Positions 59,098-64,000 of a DNA stretch of 64,000 nt are shown one piece after another; position 1 is the stretch's first letter; every line of letters begins with the position of its first letter. The stretch is from Betaproteobacteria bacterium (lineage in GTDB: Bacteria > Pseudomonadota > Gammaproteobacteria > Burkholderiales > Casimicrobiaceae): the NCBI GenBank assembly GCA_029884335.1, contig JAOUIA010000008.1, forward strand, positions 16,328 to 80,327, written 5' to 3'. Under the pieces are notes generated by a model. That model did not search any database. It was not told where the DNA came from and saw nothing but the letters and a program-made list of their open reading frames with translations. Both the position numbers and the translations under genes were made by a program.

Positions 59098-60019
59098 GGC
59101 AGCGCCCCCGCGCGTTCGCCGACGATGCGCACCTCGGGCTCGAGATCGACCCCGGTGCGGCCGCGCACCGTCTCGCGGACGTGCGCGATCAGCGCCTCGA
59201 TGTCGGCCGCGGTCGCCTTGCGCTGGGCATTGACGATGAAGTTGGCGTGGCGCACCGACACCTGCGCGCCGCCGATCGCGCAGCCCTTGAGCCCGCACGC
59301 CTCGATCAGCCGCGCGGCGTGATCGCCCGGCGGATTGCGGAACACGCTGCCGGCATTCGGCTGCTGCAGCGGCTGCGAGGCGATGCGCCGCGCGAGCAGC
59401 TCCTTGATGCGCGCGCGCGCCGCCGCGGAGTCGCCGGGCGGGAAGCGGAACCACGCCGCCGTGAAGAAGCCCCGCGGCGGCGACCCGTCGCGCTCGGTCA
59501 CGCTGCGGTAGCCGATGCGGTAGTCGGCCGGCGTGCGGATCGTGAACGTGCCGTCGCGCAGCAGCACCTGGACGCGCGCCACGTAGGCCCAAGTCTCGCC
59601 GCCGTAGCAGCCCGCGTTCATCGCCAGCGCGCCGCCGACCGTGCCCGGCACCCCGGCTAGGAACTCGGCTTCGGCGCACCCGTGCATCGCGGCGAAGCGC
59701 GCGAGCTTGGGGCTCGCCACTCCCGCGTCGGCGTAGATCAGCCCGTCCTGCACGGCGAGCATCGCACCCGGGTCGTGCATCAGGATCACCGTGCCGCGCA
59801 CGCCGCCGTCGCGCACCAGCGTGTTGCTGCCCAGCCCCAGCGCCAGCACGGGCTCCGTCGCCGGCAGCGTGCGCAGGAACGCGGCGAGGTCGTCGCGGTC
59901 GGCCGGCACGTACAGGCGATCGGCGTGCCCGCCCGCGCGCCAGCTCGTGTGCGGCGCGAGCGGCGCGTCGCGCGTGAGCTTGCCGCGCAGCGCCGCGAAA
60001 CGGTCGGGCTCGGCCATCA

Positions 60020-60023
<4 letters not shown>
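59094..60023 (-). CDS. murB: UDP-N-acetylenolpyruvoylglucosamine reductase
   Basis: A 309-residue FAD enzyme: NTSWRAGG-like [13 protein letters not shown] near 25, [15 protein letters not shown] near 60, [20 protein letters not shown] near 123, and catalytic Ser in NAGSVFRNP near 226. Starts with three Met codons; ATG 60023 overlaps the murC stop. Confidence 0.97.
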
Positions 60024-61404
<1,381 letters not shown>

Positions 61405-61408
<4 letters not shown>

Positions 61409-62481
61409 CGCCGTGCGAGCTCCAGGCACACGTCGGCCACGCGCTGCGTCGCGCCGGCCTTGCGCAATCCGCGCGCGCGCGCCGCCATCGCCGCGAGCTG
61501 CGGGCGGTCGATCGCCGCGAGCCGGTCGGCGAGTCGCCGCGGCGTGAAGTCGCGCTGCAGCCACATCTCCGCGGCGCCGTGGCGCGCGAGCTGCGCCGCG
61601 TTGTCGACCTGGTGGTCGTCGGCGGCGTAGGGGAACGGCACGAGCAGGCTCGCCACGCCGACGGCCGCCAGCTCCGCCACCGTCGTCGCCCCGCTCCGGC
61701 AGACCACGAGGTCCGCTTCGGCGTAGCGCGCCGCCATGTCGTCGATGAACGCGACGCACTCGGCCTCGACGCCGGCGCGCGCGTAGGCGCCGCGCAATGC
61801 GTCGATGTGCTTCGCGCCGGACTGGTGCGCGACGATCGGCCGGGCGACGGCGGGCAGGAGCGCGAGCGCGGCGGGCACCGTCTCGTTGAGCGCGGCAGCC
61901 CCGAGGCTGCCGCCGACGACCAGCAGGCGCAGCGGCCCGGTGCGCGCGCCATAGCGAGCCTGTGGCGGCGGCACCGCCTCGATGTCGGCGCGCAACGGGT
62001 TGCCGACCCACTCGACGCGCCGGTCGCTTCCCTCGCCGAGCACGCCGGGGAAGCCGGTGAGCACGCGATCGGCGCCGAAGCGCAGCACGCGGTTGGCGAG
62101 CCCCGCGCGCGCGTCGAGGTTGTGGACGACGAGCGGCAGGTTGCGCGCCACGCCCATCAGCGCGCCGGGAAACGACGCGAAGCCGCCGAAGCCCACGACC
62201 ACGCCCGGCGCGCGGCGGCCGATGACCCCCCACGCCTGGCGGCAGGCGCGCGCGATCGAGTACGGCCCGAGCAGGAGGCGCTTCAGGCCCTTGCCGCGCA
62301 CGCTGCCGAACGCGATGCCCTCGAAGTCCACGCCGTGGCGCGGCACGAGCTGCGCCTCCATGCCGTCGCTCGTGCCCATCCAGAAGACGCGCGCGCCGCG
62401 GCGCAGCAGTTCCGCCGCCACCGCGAGCCCCGGGAAGATGTGGCCGCCGGTGCCGCCCGTGGTGATCATCACGATGGCCAT
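61405..62481 (-). CDS. murG: Undecaprenyl-PP-MurNAc-pentapeptide GlcNAc transferase
   Basis: A 358-residue GT-B glycosyltransferase: [16 protein letters not shown] (7-22), [13 protein letters not shown] near 188, and the donor site [15 protein letters not shown] near 258. Cytoplasmic face of the inner membrane. ATG 62481. Confidence 0.98.
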
Positions 62482-62483
62482 GC

Positions 62484-62633
62484 CACATCCCGCGCCGCCG
62501 TGCGGCGCGCATTCCACTTCCCCTCTCCCGCTCGCGGGAGAGGGGGAAGGGATGAGCGCACATCCTGCGCCGCAGCGCGGCGCGCACTCCATTTCCCCTC
62601 TCCCGCGTGCGGGAGAGGGGGAAGGGGTGACGG
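62484..62633. repeat. Two tandem copies of a 75-bp palindromic repeat, family 3
   Basis: Units 62484-62558 and 62559-62633 start CACATCC and differ at a few bases. Each holds CCCCTCTCCCGC mirrored by GCGGGAGAGGGGG. They fill the gap between murG and ftsW and would form strong hairpins in the dcw transcript. Confidence 0.9.
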
Positions 62634-62641
62634 AAAGCCCG

Positions 62642-63880
62642 TCACTCCGCGTACCCCCGCAGCAGGCGGCGATTCTCGTAGTCGATGCGCAGCAGGATCG
62701 CGACCGCGATGCAGTTCGCGACGATCCCGCTGCCGCCGAAGGACAGCAGCGGCAGCGTGAGGCCCTTGGTGGGCAGCACGCCCATGTTGACGCCGATGTT
62801 GATGAACGACTGCACGCCGATCCACACGCCCACGCCGTGGGCCGTCAGCGCGGCGAACGGGCGGCCGAGGCGCGCCGCCTGCCGGCCGATCGACCACGCG
62901 CGGAACAGCAGCCACACGAACAGCGCGAGCACCACGGCCACGCCGGCGAAGCCGAGTTCCTCGGCGATCACCGCGAGCAGGAAGTCCGTGTGCGCCTCCG
63001 GCAGGTAGAGGAGCTTCTCGACCGAGGACCCGAGGCCCACGCCGAAGAGCTCGCCGCGGCCGAAGGCCATCAGCGAGTGCGACAGCTGGTAGCCCTTGCC
63101 GAGCGGGTCCGACCACGGGTCGAGGAACGCGGTCAGGCGCTGCAGGCGGTAGGGCGCGGCGATCAGGATCGCGCCCAGCGCCACCGGCAGCAGCAGCGCG
63201 AGCCCGGCGAACAGCCGCCAGTCGAGGCCGCCGAGGAACAGGATGCCGAACGCGATCGCCACGATCACGACGAACGCGCCGAAGTCGGGCTCGAGCAGCA
63301 GCAGCGCGCCGATCGCCACCATCACGCCGAACAGCGGCGCGAACCCACGCACGATCGTCTGCTTCAGCGGCTGCTGCGCGTGCAGGAATGCAGCCTTGCG
63401 CACAGCGTAGCTCGCCGCGTAGAGCACGACGGCGAGCTTCATGAACTCGGAGGGCTGCACGTTCGCGATGCCGAGCGGAATCCAGCGGCGCGAGCCGTTG
63501 ACGCTCTTGCCCACGCCCGGGATCAGCACCAGCACCAGCAGGACGGCGCCGGCGATGAACAGCCACGGCGCGAGCTGCTGCCAGGCCTTGACCGGGACCT
63601 GGAACGCGGCCCCCGCGGCGACCAGCCCCAGGGCGACGAACGCCGAGTGGCGGGCGAGGAAGTACCACGCGCGAAAGCCGGTGTGCCGCGAGGCCTCGGC
63701 CATCGCGATCGACGACGAGTAGACCATCACCAGCCCGAGCGCCAGCAGCAGCAGGGCGACCCAGCCGAGCGAGGCGTCCCACGCCGGCATCGCGCGCGGG
63801 TGACGGGACGCGCCCGGCGCGAAGAACGCGAACGGCGAGCGCAGGCTCGCCGCAGGCGCGGCGGTCACTCGCTTGCGCAC
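62642..63880 (-). CDS. ftsW: Lipid II polymerase FtsW
   Basis: A 412-residue SEDS protein with ten membrane segments and the conserved [19 protein letters not shown] near 270. Septal peptidoglycan glycosyltransferase. GTG 63880 overlaps the murD end by 16 bp; ATG 63790 would give 382 residues. Confidence 0.96.
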   Translation of the reverse strand: MRKRVTAAPAASLRSPFAFFAPGASRHPRAMPAWDASLGWVALLLLALGLVMVYSSSIAMAEASRHTGFRAWYFLARHSAFVALGLVAAGAAFQVPVKAWQQLAPWLFIAGAVLLVLVLIPGVGKSVNGSRRWIPLGIANVQPSEFMKLAVVLYAASYAVRKAAFLHAQQPLKQTIVRGFAPLFGVMVAIGALLLLEPDFGAFVVIVAIAFGILFLGGLDWRLFAGLALLLPVALGAILIAAPYRLQRLTAFLDPWSDPLGKGYQLSHSLMAFGRGELFGVGLGSSVEKLLYLPEAHTDFLLAVIAEELGFAGVAVVLALFVWLLFRAWSIGRQAARLGRPFAALTAHGVGVWIGVQSFINIGVNMGVLPTKGLTLPLLSFGGSGIVANCIAVAILLRIDYENRRLLRGYAE

Positions 63881-64000
63881 GGCAGCGCCTCCCCCAGGGC
63901 GTTCCGGACGAGCTGCGCGAAGCGCTGCCCGCGCTCGACGTAGCTCGCGAACTGGTCCAGGCTCGCGCACGCCGGCGACAGCACGACGGCGTCGCCCGCG
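63865..64000 (-). CDS. murD: UDP-N-acetylmuramoylalanine--D-glutamate ligase, C-terminal part
   Basis: Only the last 44 codons are in the window. They read [20 protein letters not shown], the conserved C-terminal MurD segment, and end ALPCASE before TGA at 63865. The rest lies beyond the right edge; its place before ftsW is standard. Confidence 0.92.
   Translation of the reverse strand, partial: AGDAVVLSPACASLDQFASYVERGQRFAQLVRNALGEALPCASE

Overview
The window is very GC-rich (G/C dominates third codon positions) and fits a betaproteobacterium able to grow without oxygen on aromatic compounds. The evidence is gene order: the murein and division cluster from murD to lpxC, then dciA, secA, argJ, a MutT-ThiE fusion, yacG, zapD, coaE and pilDCB, and the rsmI-lpoA-yraN-diaA-dolP block. 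The species cannot be named from sequence alone. No rRNA, tRNA or CRISPR array was seen.

Region 1 (1-26.4 kb) is an anaerobic aromatic-degradation island. A PadBCD-like molybdenum oxidoreductase and a complete 4-hydroxybenzoyl-CoA reductase (hcrCAB) feed benzoyl-CoA. A leftward operon (had-oah-dch-bcrCBAD-fdx-flavin reductase) encodes the Thauera-type, ATP-dependent benzoyl-CoA reductase and the ring-cleavage steps. A divergent operon (korAB, ferritin-like protein, RidA, SDR) should supply reduced ferredoxin by 2-oxoacid oxidation. Two GNAT acetyltransferase genes flank the pad-hcr genes, one partial at the window edge and one with two GNAT domains. Anaerobic coproporphyrinogen oxidase (hemN) and an alpha/beta hydrolase with a Glu at the nucleophile position close the island.

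The regulatory DNA of this region is the most interesting part. FNR-type boxes (TTGAT-N4-GTCAA or close variants) lie at three control regions of the aromatic genes and a fourth lies before hemN. At the three aromatic regions a second motif, TAATyyGGyAyC, lies nearby; before the dual-GNAT gene it forms a perfect 26-bp palindrome. This looks like a local regulon under oxygen control plus a second, unidentified DNA-binding protein whose gene is outside the window.

Region 2 (26.4-38.7 kb) is housekeeping: rsmI, lpoA, yraN, diaA, dolP, the heptose-phosphate adenylyltransferase, a J-like/RDD membrane protein, the rpsP-rimM-trmD-rplS operon, ffh, a CcsA-like membrane protein and a CorB/HlyC-type CBS protein.

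Region 3 (38.8-49.3 kb) holds pilBCD, coaE, zapD, an O-antigen-ligase-like protein, yacG, mutT-thiE, a DUF815 ATPase and argJ.

Region 4 (49.4-64 kb) is secA, an M23 peptidase, dciA, a small membrane protein and the dcw cluster running leftward: murD (partial), ftsW, murG, murC, murB, ddlB, ftsQ, ftsA, ftsZ, lpxC. Several families of short palindromic intergenic repeats occur through the window, including two inside the bcr operon.
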